Of a stretch of DNA of 7,073 nucleotides, positions 1 through 6,003 are shown in pieces (position 1 is the stretch's first letter; every line of letters begins with the position of its first letter). This DNA is from Pseudomonadota bacterium (GTDB lineage: Bacteria > Pseudomonadota > Gammaproteobacteria > Burkholderiales > Burkholderiaceae_B): positions 1 through 7,073 of the forward strand of contig JAEWJD010000057.1 of assembly GCA_023386765.1 (NCBI GenBank), in the 5' to 3' direction. The notes beneath the pieces were generated by a model. That model did no database searches, was not told where the DNA came from, and was given only the letters and a program-made list of their open reading frames with translations. Both the position numbers and the translations under genes were made by a program.

Positions 1-1793
1 TGCTGACGGGCGAGCTTGATCAGGATGCCGGCAATCTCGATCTGCCTGCCGGCTGGCGTATCGCAAGCGTGCAGCAGGAAATCGCCGCCGATGACCGGCC
101 TGCGCGCGAGTTCGTCATCGATGGCGACACCCACCTGCGTGAATTGCAGGCGCAGCGCGCCGCGACCCCGGATGACCAGGGTGACCGCATCGCCGAACTG
201 GAGGCCGCCCTGGCCGAGGCCGATGTCTGGAGCGCGAATTCGCGTGCTGAGCAGTTGCTGGCGGGCCTGGGCTTCGCGCCCGACGAATGGCTCAAGCCGG
301 TGACCAGTTTTTCGGGTGGCTGGCGCATGCGTCTGGCCCTGGCACGGGCGCTGATGGCGCCGTCGGAACTGCTGCTGCTGGACGAACCGACCAACCACCT
401 GGATCTGGACGCCATGCTGTGGCTGGAGAAATGGCTGGCGGCCTATCCGGGCACCGTGCTGCTGATCTCCCACGACACCGAGTTTCTGGACGCGGTGGCG
501 CGCAGCATCCTGCACTTCGATCACGGCAAACTGATCCGCTATCGTGGCGGCTACCAGGATTTTCTGACGCAACGCGCCGAACGCCTGCGCCAGGCCAGCC
601 TGGCGCATGAACGGCAGGCACGCGAGAGCGCCCGCCTGCAAGGCTTCATCGACCGCTTCAAGGCCAAGGCTTCCAAGGCCAAGCAAGCCCAGAGCCGGGT
701 CAAGGCGCTGGCCCGCATGGAAGCCCTGGCGCCTCTGCACGCCGAAGCCGGCATCGACATTCACATCCCGTCACCCGAACACACTCCGGATCCGTTACTG
801 GTGCTGGACAAGGTGGCCGCAGGTTATACCGACGCCGCCGGCCAGCCGGTCGCGATTCTGGACAAGGTCACCCTGATGGTGCGCGCCGGCGCGCGCATTG
901 GCGTGCTGGGTGCCAACGGCGCCGGCAAAAGTACGCTGGTCAAGACGCTGGCCGAAGAGTTGCCGGTGCAAGCCGGCGAACGCCGCGCCTCCAAAGGGCT
1001 GGCCTTCGGCTACTTCCATCAGCACCAGCTCGACATGCTGGACCTGGACGGCACGCCCTTGCAGCATCTGGCCCGCCTGGCGCCGCAGGCGCGCGAACAG
1101 GAGCTGCGCAACTATCTGGGCGGTTTCGGCTTCTCGGGCGACACGGTCAATGGCACGGTCGGCCCCATGTCCGGTGGGGAAAAAGCGCGCCTGGCCCTGT
1201 CGCTGATCGTCTGGCAGAAACCCAATCTGCTGCTGCTTGACGAGCCGAGCAACCACTTGGACGTGGAGACCCGCGAAGCCTTGGCCGCGGCCCTGGCCGA
1301 GTTCTCCGGCAGCATGCTGCTGGTTTCCCACGACCGCCACTTGCTGCGCACCACGGTCGACAGTTTCTGGATCGTGGCCGATGGCCAGGTAAGCGAGTTC
1401 GACGGTGACCTGGAGGACTATCGGGACTGGCTCAATGCCCGCAACGCCCAGGCCCGTGCCGAGGCCGCCACCCCGCGCGACAGCGTGGCGCCGGATCGCA
1501 AGGCGCAACGCCGCCAGGAAGCCGAGCAACGCCAGAAACTGGCAGCCTTGCGCAAACCGCTGCAAGGCCGCCTGAACAAGGTCGAGGCCGAGATGGAAAC
1601 CTTGCGCCAGCGGCTGCAGGCACTCGATACCCTGATCGCCGACGCCGACCTGTACAGCGACGCCCGCCGCAACGAACGGCAGCAGGTCATGGCTGAGCAC
1701 GGCGAACTCGGCAAACGCATGGGGCAACTCGAAGAAGACTGGCTGGAGATCCAGACCTCGCTGGAAGCGCTGGAACAGGACGCCGCTGTCTGA
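1..1793 (+). CDS. yheS: ABC-F family ATPase, YheS-type translation factor (5' end outside window)
   Basis: Soluble, ribosome-associated ATPase with two ABC domains and no membrane segments. ABC-F proteins bind the ribosomal E site and rescue stalled translation; E. coli YheS is reported to act on SecM-type nascent-chain arrest. The frame is open from base 3, so the GTG at 69 is internal. Compared with E. coli YheS about 45 N-terminal residues are missing, including the first Walker A. Visible in order: signature FSGGW (309-323), Walker B LLLLDEPTNHLD (369-404), H-loop ISHD (465-476), the charged interdomain linker that contacts P-site tRNA (about 570-735, with KAKQAQSRVK), second Walker A GANGAGKST (909-935), signature SGGE (1170-1181), Walker B DEPSNHLD (1239-1262), H-loop VSHD (1323-1334), and a basic coiled-coil C-terminal domain (about 1430-1785). 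Both catalytic glutamates are present. The second Walker B has Ser where DEPTNHLD is usual, a mild change. YheS is preferred over Uup or EttA because of close similarity along the whole length, including GDLEDYRDWL and the C-terminal domain. It ends at a hairpin terminator and shows no functional link to the genes downstream. Confidence 0.95.
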   Translation, partial: LTGELDQDAGNLDLPAGWRIASVQQEIAADDRPAREFVIDGDTHLRELQAQRAATPDDQGDRIAELEAALAEADVWSANSRAEQLLAGLGFAPDEWLKPVTSFSGGWRMRLALARALMAPSELLLLDEPTNHLDLDAMLWLEKWLAAYPGTVLLISHDTEFLDAVARSILHFDHGKLIRYRGGYQDFLTQRAERLRQASLAHERQARESARLQGFIDRFKAKASKAKQAQSRVKALARMEALAPLHAEAGIDIHIPSPEHTPDPLLVLDKVAAGYTDAAGQPVAILDKVTLMVRAGARIGVLGANGAGKSTLVKTLAEELPVQAGERRASKGLAFGYFHQHQLDMLDLDGTPLQHLARLAPQAREQELRNYLGGFGFSGDTVNGTVGPMSGGEKARLALSLIVWQKPNLLLLDEPSNHLDVETREALAAALAEFSGSMLLVSHDRHLLRTTVDSFWIVADGQVSEFDGDLEDYRDWLNARNAQARAEAATPRDSVAPDRKAQRRQEAEQRQKLAALRKPLQGRLNKVEAEMETLRQRLQALDTLIADADLYSDARRNERQQVMAEHGELGKRMGQLEEDWLEIQTSLEALEQDAAV

Positions 1794-1823
1794 TCAGGGC
1801 GGCATAGCCCTTAGCTTCGCCCG

Positions 1824-1850
1824 ACAGGCCCGCCCCAAGGCGGGCCTGTT
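1824..1850 (+). terminator. Rho-independent terminator after the ABC-F gene
   Basis: A perfect 11-bp stem (1824-1834 pairing with 1839-1849) closes a CCAA loop. It is GC-rich at its top and is followed by a short, interrupted T-rich tail (TTCATTTAT). The hairpin starts 31 bases after the ABC-F stop codon. The U-tract is imperfect, so termination may be incomplete, but the position and stem strength fit a real transcript end. Confidence 0.8.
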
Positions 1851-1878
1851 CATTTATGTCGAATCCGCCGGCAAGAGC

Positions 1879-1884
1879 TATAAT
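1879..1884 (+). promoter_or_regulatory. Candidate sigma-70 -10 element for the sigma/FecR-like genes
   Basis: A perfect TATAAT lies 42 bases before the sigma-factor start codon. No good -35 hexamer is seen at 16-18 bp spacing; the nearest candidates (around 1854-1862) match TTGACA poorly and fall in the tail of the preceding terminator. Transcription would start near 1890, inside the Fur-like site. The promoter call rests on the -10 match, its place in an AT-rich patch and the adjacent operator. Confidence 0.55.
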
Positions 1885-1905
1885 GCAAACCATTATCATT
1901 TGTAT
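1883..1905 (+). promoter_or_regulatory. Fur-box-like operator
   Basis: The site contains an imperfect dyad: ATGCAAA (1883-1889) faces TTTGTAT (1899-1905) with one mismatch, around a CATTATC core. Read on the minus strand, the 19 bases at 1885-1903 match the Fur consensus GATAATGATAATCATTATC at 12 positions, including an unbroken AATGATAAT. It overlaps the end of the -10 hexamer and the predicted transcription start, where a repressor would block initiation. This predicts that iron (Fur with Fe2+) shuts off the sigma/FecR-like genes. A different metalloregulator of the Fur family cannot be excluded from sequence. Confidence 0.7.
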
Positions 1906-1925
1906 GTGCGCTGAGTGCCTCGCCC

Positions 1926-2414
1926 ATGCCGACGCTGACGGATACCTTTCTTCGCCATTACCGCGAACTGCTGGGGTTTCTTTCCTCGCGCACCGGCTCG
2001 CGCGACACTGCCCAGGATTGCGCCCAGGACACCTGGCTACGGCTGCATCACTATGAGGCCCGGGTACGGCCCGACAATCCGCGCGCCTATCTGTTTCGCA
2101 CCGCGGCCAACATCGCCATGGACTGGCACCGCGCCCGGGCGCGCGAAAGCGAGGCCCACGCTCGTTATGCCAGCCTGCAGCTGCCCGCCCAGGAAAGCGA
2201 CACCCTGGATGTCGCCTGCGCGCACCAGACCCTGGCCCGCCTGGAGCGCGCCCTGCGTGCTCAACCCCCACGCAGCCTGGAAATCTTCGTCATGCACCGG
2301 CACGATGGCTACGCCTATCGTGACATCGCCGAACGCCTGAACATCTCCACCAGCGCGGTCGAAAAACACATGATGCGCATCCTGCTGGCCTGCGAACAGG
2401 TGTTTGCCCCATGA
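1926..2414 (+). CDS. FecI-type ECF RNA polymerase sigma factor
   Basis: Cytoplasmic sigma factor of 162 aa, the usual length for the FecI (iron-starvation) group. It should direct RNA polymerase to the receptor promoter when released by the FecR-like partner. Sigma region 2 covers roughly residues 8-75, with the acidic DTAQDCAQDTWLRL stretch (27-40) and the promoter-melting/-10 segment YLFRTAANIAMDWHRARARE (55-74). Sigma region 4 covers about 104-155 and ends in a helix-turn-helix around residues 131-153 (YRDIAERLNIS, then SAVEKHMMRIL), the FecI-style ending. The ATG at 1926 is the first in-frame ATG after an in-frame stop at 1881, and it places region 2 at the usual distance from the N-terminus. 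The ribosome-binding site is weak. The stop codon overlaps the next gene's start (ATGA), so the two are translationally coupled. A Fur-like operator lies just upstream. The ligand that triggers the system is not predictable from this gene. Confidence 0.95.
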   Translation: MPTLTDTFLRHYRELLGFLSSRTGSRDTAQDCAQDTWLRLHHYEARVRPDNPRAYLFRTAANIAMDWHRARARESEAHARYASLQLPAQESDTLDVACAHQTLARLERALRAQPPRSLEIFVMHRHDGYAYRDIAERLNISTSAVEKHMMRILLACEQVFAP

Positions 2415-3310
2415 ATCCCCGCGCCCTCGAGGAAGCCTCGCAATGGGTCGTGCGCCAGAGCGGCGCAGAGATGGACGAGGCCGCCCAACTGCAATTCCGG
2501 GATTGGTATCAGTCCAGCGCGCAACATGCCGCCGCCTATGACCGCCAGCACCAGCTGTGGCGGCACATTGGCGAAGTCGACCGCCGCAAGCTGCGCCAGC
2601 GCAGCCGGCCGGGCGCAGCCAGCGCCGCTTTCCTCGCCCTGGCGGTGGCGGCCGTCTGGTTTTCCCCACCGCCCTCGACCTGGCGGGCCGATTACCGCAG
2701 CGGCCATGCGATCCGCAGCGTCGCCCTGCCCGATGGCTCCACCGCCATCCTGGACGCGGAGTCGGCCATTGCCCTGACGTTCAACGCCGGACAACGTACC
2801 CTTGAACTGCTGCAGGGCAAGGTCTATATCCAGGCTCGTGCGCGCCAGCCCGGCCAGGCTGCGCTGCAGGTTGTCACCCGGCACGCCACCGCGACCGCCC
2901 TGGGCACGCGATTCTCCGTCCAGACCACCGGGCATGACACCCGCGTCACCGTCTACGAGCATGAGGTCGCCGTCGATTGCCTCAGTTGCCAGCCGCTGCG
3001 CCAGGTCATCCTGTCGCCCGGCCAGCGCGTGGACATCGAACAGGGCGAACTGTCTCAAACGGCAGCGCCGGCCGGTCCGGCACCAACCTGGAGTCAGGGC
3101 CTGGCACGCTTTGACGATATCCCGCTGACCCAGGCCGCTGCCGAATTGGCGCGCTACAGCGGGCAGGCCATCGTCGTGCTGGGCGCAGCACGCGAGCTGC
3201 GTGTTTCAGGCACCGTGGCCGTGGCCGACGCACGCGAAGCGCTGTCGTTCCTGCTGGCTTCACGTGCAGTGCGCCTGCGCGATCTTCCCGGTTTGCTCAT
3301 TGTTCAATAG
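2411..3310 (+). CDS. FecR-type inner-membrane sigma regulator
   Basis: Single-pass inner-membrane protein of 299 aa that carries the signal from the outer-membrane receptor to the ECF sigma factor encoded just upstream. The cytoplasmic N-terminal domain (about 5-52) has the conserved tryptophans W12, W32 and W50 that bind sigma region 4 in FecR proteins. A short transmembrane segment follows at about 68-84 (AASAAFLALAVAAVWFS), preceded by a very basic stretch with RR at 58-59. The periplasmic FecR domain spans about 95-210 (LPDGSTAILDAESAI at 106-120, ATALGTRFSV at 161-170). The C-terminal 65 or so residues (233-299) resemble the STN-like signalling subdomain that contacts the receptor. C190 and C193 form an isolated CxxC pair in the periplasmic part. 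The ATG overlaps the sigma stop by 4 bases. Whether it is a pure anti-sigma or is also needed for sigma activity, as in FecR, cannot be read from sequence. Confidence 0.93.
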   Translation: MNPRALEEASQWVVRQSGAEMDEAAQLQFRDWYQSSAQHAAAYDRQHQLWRHIGEVDRRKLRQRSRPGAASAAFLALAVAAVWFSPPPSTWRADYRSGHAIRSVALPDGSTAILDAESAIALTFNAGQRTLELLQGKVYIQARARQPGQAALQVVTRHATATALGTRFSVQTTGHDTRVTVYEHEVAVDCLSCQPLRQVILSPGQRVDIEQGELSQTAAPAGPAPTWSQGLARFDDIPLTQAAAELARYSGQAIVVLGAARELRVSGTVAVADAREALSFLLASRAVRLRDLPGLLIVQ

Positions 3311-3352
3311 ATAAATACGAATAGTTAGTATTTTTAATAGATAATATTCATT
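3306..3352 (+). repeat. AT-rich island with 9-bp direct repeats upstream of the receptor
   Basis: AATAGATAA occurs at 3306-3314 and again at 3336-3344, start to start exactly 30 bp, close to three helical turns. A degenerate copy, AATAGTTAG, lies between them at 3320-3328. The same stretch contains a 6-bp inverted repeat, AAATAC (3313-3318) and GTATTT (3328-3333). The first repeat overlaps the stop codon of the FecR-like gene. A GATAAT at 3340-3345 could serve as a -10 or as half of a weak second Fur-like site (11 of 19 matches at 3340-3358). The stretch is far more AT-rich than its surroundings, which suggests a control region for the receptor, but the binding protein is unknown. Confidence 0.5.
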
Positions 3353-3429
3353 GATCTGGCCATGAGGGACGGCCACCGCCAGAACGTCTTAGGGGCAATC
3401 CGTTTCATTGCTCCAGGAACCTCACCCTC

Positions 3430-6003
3430 ATGCCCGCTTTTCCGACCCGCGCCCTGCTGCCGCTGGCCTGCCTGTGCGCCCCGGCACATGCCGCCACCGT
3501 GGCGATCGACATTCCCGCCCAGGCGCTGGACAGCGCCTTGCTGTTGCTGGGCCAGCAGGCCGGCCTGCAGATCAGCTTCATGCCGGCCCAGGTGCGCGGC
3601 CTGCGCGCCGCCGGGTTGCGCGGCCAGTATGCGCCTGCCGCCGCCCTGGCCCAGTTGCTGCGCGGCAGCGGCCTGGGGGCCACGCCAGATGGCAGCGGCC
3701 GCTACCGCGTCCATCCCGACCGGGTCACCGTCATGCCGGCCATCACGGTGCAGGCCGCGCCCGACGAGCGCATTTTCACGCAGGAAGAAATCGCCGCCAC
3801 GCCCAGTTCCAATCGCGACATCAGCGACCTGGTCGCCACCCTGCCGTCAGTGCGTACCAGCGGCTCGGCCAGCGCCAGCGCCAACCGCGGCTCGCTGGCG
3901 CAGGAGGACATCTCGTTTCACGGTGCCAGCCCCTACCAGAACCTGTTCCAGATCGACGGCGTGAACGCCAGCAACCGCCTGGATCCGGCCAGCAAGAACC
4001 TCAATCTGCAGATCGGGAATATCCCCGGCAATACCCAGGCCTACTACGTCGACACGGCCCTCATCGATCAGGTCAAGGTGTATGACAGCGCCGTGCCCAT
4101 CGAGTACGGGCAGTTCACCGGCGGTGTGGTTGACGCCAAGCTGCGCCGCGCCAGCGGGGAGAACCACGTGTCGGCGAGCTATCGTTGGAATAGTTCCAAC
4201 ATGACGCGCCAGCAGGTGTCAGAAGGGGACCAGAAGGACTGGGCGCTGGGCAAGCCCGGCTATGCCCCGCATTGGAAAAAGCGCTTCTACACCCTTAATA
4301 CCGATCTTGCCTTCAGCGAAAGCTTCGTTGCGGTGATCTCCGCCTCACGGCGGGAGTCGGCCATCAGCCGCTATCGGATGGGCGCCGCGCATGACCCCTA
4401 CCAGACGACCCAGGAAGACCATAACGACCGCGTCGATAACGTACTGGGCAAGTTCTCGCTACGCCTGGGCGCGGACACGGTCTCCGATCTTTCCGTGAAG
4501 CTGAGCGAGCGCCGCGAAGAACTGGTCAGCGACTTCTTTCGCGATACCGTATGGCGCCATCGCCAACAGGCACAGGGCATCGGCTGGAACCTCGAACATG
4601 GCTTCGACCGCGCCCGCCTGCAGGTCCAGGCGAACTGGGAAAGCTACCGCATCCGCCGCGAATCCGACCTGACCGAATTCGTCACCCACCGCTTCGCTGA
4701 CCGTACGCCGCAATACACCACTGGCGGCTTCGGCAACGAAGACAAAAACCAGAAGACCCTCGGGCTGTCGGCGCGGCTGGATCTCGACCCGATCGAGACC
4801 GGTCCGCTGCAACACTGGCTTTACGGCGGCGTGCAGGCGTCGCGGGTGGACTTCAACTTCAAGCGCCACAGCGAGCTGCACAGCTACTCTTCCTTGCACC
4901 AGCAGGATGGCACCGTCCATCAGTCTTCCAAGCTGCGGTATCTGCCGGGAAAAATCGATCGCCAGTACTACACCATGGGGCTGTATTTCTCCGACCGGAT
5001 CCAATGGCAACGCCTGAGCCTGACAGCCAGCGCCCGCATGGACCGTGACACCCTGCTGGGCAACACCAACCTCTCGCCACGCTCGCGCCTGGACTGGGAT
5101 GCGCTGGGCAATGGCGACACGGTGCTGAGTGCCGGCTGGGCCCGCTACCATGGCGGGGAAATCCTGAATCTTGCCCTGCAGGAAGACATCAGCCGCCTCA
5201 AGCGCCAGGTCCTCGATCGCTATGGCAACCCGGTGCCGCCGGCGCAGCAGCGCATCATCACACGCTACGACGGACTTGCCACGCCTTATGACGACGAATG
5301 GTCGTTGAGCCTGCGGCAACGCCTGGGCAACCTGGAAGGCACGCTCTCCTTCGTGCGCCGCAACGGCCGCGACCAGATCAGCAAGCAAGGCACCAGCACC
5401 GAGGGCTACGAGTACGTCAACAACGGCCGCTCGCGCACCGAAACCTACAGCCTCACGCTGGCGACCCTGGAACCCTGGCGCTTTGCGCAGGGTTACTGGA
5501 CGGCGCGGGCCAGTCTCAGCCACCAGCGCAGCCGGCGCAATCTGGACCTGGTCGCGGGCTATGAGGACTCGGCCGCCGAGCCTGACGATTATCTGATCTA
5601 CAACGGCAAGCGCATGCGTGCCAGCGACCTGCCTCCAGGCAACTTCAATCTGCCACGCGCCGCCCATCTCACCTTGACCGGTCGCTGGCCGCGCGCCGGC
5701 CTGATGTGGGACAACACCCTGAACTGGAAAGGCCGCCGCAAGGACGTCTTCTACCTCGGCCCGGGCAGCGCACCGGAGTATCTCCCGCGCTACGAGTCAG
5801 CAAGCCTCCCTTCGCACCTGACCTGGGATACGCGCCTGACCTGGGAGCCGCATTTCGTGCCGGGCCTGACCCTTTCGATGGATGTGCTCAATGTGCTCAA
5901 TCGGATGCCCAAACTGACCGCCACCCACCCCAACCGGCGCAATGACCTCAGCCTGTATCGCAGCGGCCGCGAGATCTGGTTGCAGGCGGGCTACCAGTTT
6001 TGA
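3430..6003 (+). CDS. TonB-dependent outer-membrane receptor with STN signalling domain
   Basis: Outer-membrane active transporter of 857 aa, likely for a metal chelate, energised by TonB-ExbB-ExbD. A Sec signal peptide spans residues 1-21, with predicted cleavage after AHA. The STN domain (about 22-97) marks it as a transducer that signals to the FecR-like protein. A TonB-box-like segment, AITVQ, lies at about 104-108. The plug (about 115-240) includes FQIDGVNASNRLDP (173-186) and ends in EYGQFTGGVVDAKLR (225-239), followed by a beta-barrel whose C-terminus finishes in AGYQF with the terminal Phe typical of outer-membrane proteins. The plug has a small-residue loop SGSASASANRGS (144-155). The only cysteines are in the signal peptide. 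The ATG at 3430 is chosen because it gives the signal peptide; AGGA at 3415-3418 is a slightly distant ribosome-binding site. It follows the sigma/FecR-like pair as in fec-type loci but is not a close FecA match by eye, so the ligand is unassigned. Its stop overlaps the start of the di-heme cytochrome gene. Confidence 0.95.
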   Translation: MPAFPTRALLPLACLCAPAHAATVAIDIPAQALDSALLLLGQQAGLQISFMPAQVRGLRAAGLRGQYAPAAALAQLLRGSGLGATPDGSGRYRVHPDRVTVMPAITVQAAPDERIFTQEEIAATPSSNRDISDLVATLPSVRTSGSASASANRGSLAQEDISFHGASPYQNLFQIDGVNASNRLDPASKNLNLQIGNIPGNTQAYYVDTALIDQVKVYDSAVPIEYGQFTGGVVDAKLRRASGENHVSASYRWNSSNMTRQQVSEGDQKDWALGKPGYAPHWKKRFYTLNTDLAFSESFVAVISASRRESAISRYRMGAAHDPYQTTQEDHNDRVDNVLGKFSLRLGADTVSDLSVKLSERREELVSDFFRDTVWRHRQQAQGIGWNLEHGFDRARLQVQANWESYRIRRESDLTEFVTHRFADRTPQYTTGGFGNEDKNQKTLGLSARLDLDPIETGPLQHWLYGGVQASRVDFNFKRHSELHSYSSLHQQDGTVHQSSKLRYLPGKIDRQYYTMGLYFSDRIQWQRLSLTASARMDRDTLLGNTNLSPRSRLDWDALGNGDTVLSAGWARYHGGEILNLALQEDISRLKRQVLDRYGNPVPPAQQRIITRYDGLATPYDDEWSLSLRQRLGNLEGTLSFVRRNGRDQISKQGTSTEGYEYVNNGRSRTETYSLTLATLEPWRFAQGYWTARASLSHQRSRRNLDLVAGYEDSAAEPDDYLIYNGKRMRASDLPPGNFNLPRAAHLTLTGRWPRAGLMWDNTLNWKGRRKDVFYLGPGSAPEYLPRYESASLPSHLTWDTRLTWEPHFVPGLTLSMDVLNVLNRMPKLTATHPNRRNDLSLYRSGREIWLQAGYQF

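Noticed and set aside
1239..1262. DEPSNHLD in place of DEPTNHLD in the second ABC domain as a catalytic defect
   Set aside because: Thr to Ser is conservative, and the catalytic Glu, Asn and His are intact, as are Walker A, the signature and the H-loop.
795..1727. 310-codon minus-strand open frame inside the ABC-F gene
   Set aside because: It is antisense to conserved ABC motifs, has no recognisable domain and has no promoter or ribosome-binding site. It is a GC-bias shadow.
2037..3058. Minus-strand open frames of 210 and 247 codons opposite the sigma and FecR-like genes
   Set aside because: Both overlap each other and the two well-supported + strand genes. Their compositions look like antisense translation, with no motif or signal peptide.
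3466..3480. Cysteines in the receptor signal peptide (LACLC) as a lipobox
   Set aside because: The residues before each Cys do not fit a good lipobox, and a clear signal peptidase I site (AHA) follows. TonB receptors are not normally lipoproteins.
3362..3964. 200-codon + strand frame starting in the receptor leader
   Set aside because: It is out of frame with the receptor and extremely Pro/Arg/Ala-rich. The receptor frame has a signal peptide, STN and plug motifs over the same bases.
4459..5667. 402-codon open frame on the minus strand inside the receptor gene
   Set aside because: It lies wholly antisense to a well-supported receptor. Its translation is low-complexity Ala/Val/Gly/Arg-rich with no recognisable domain. 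Long antisense frames are expected in GC-rich genes because the third-codon GC bias removes stops.
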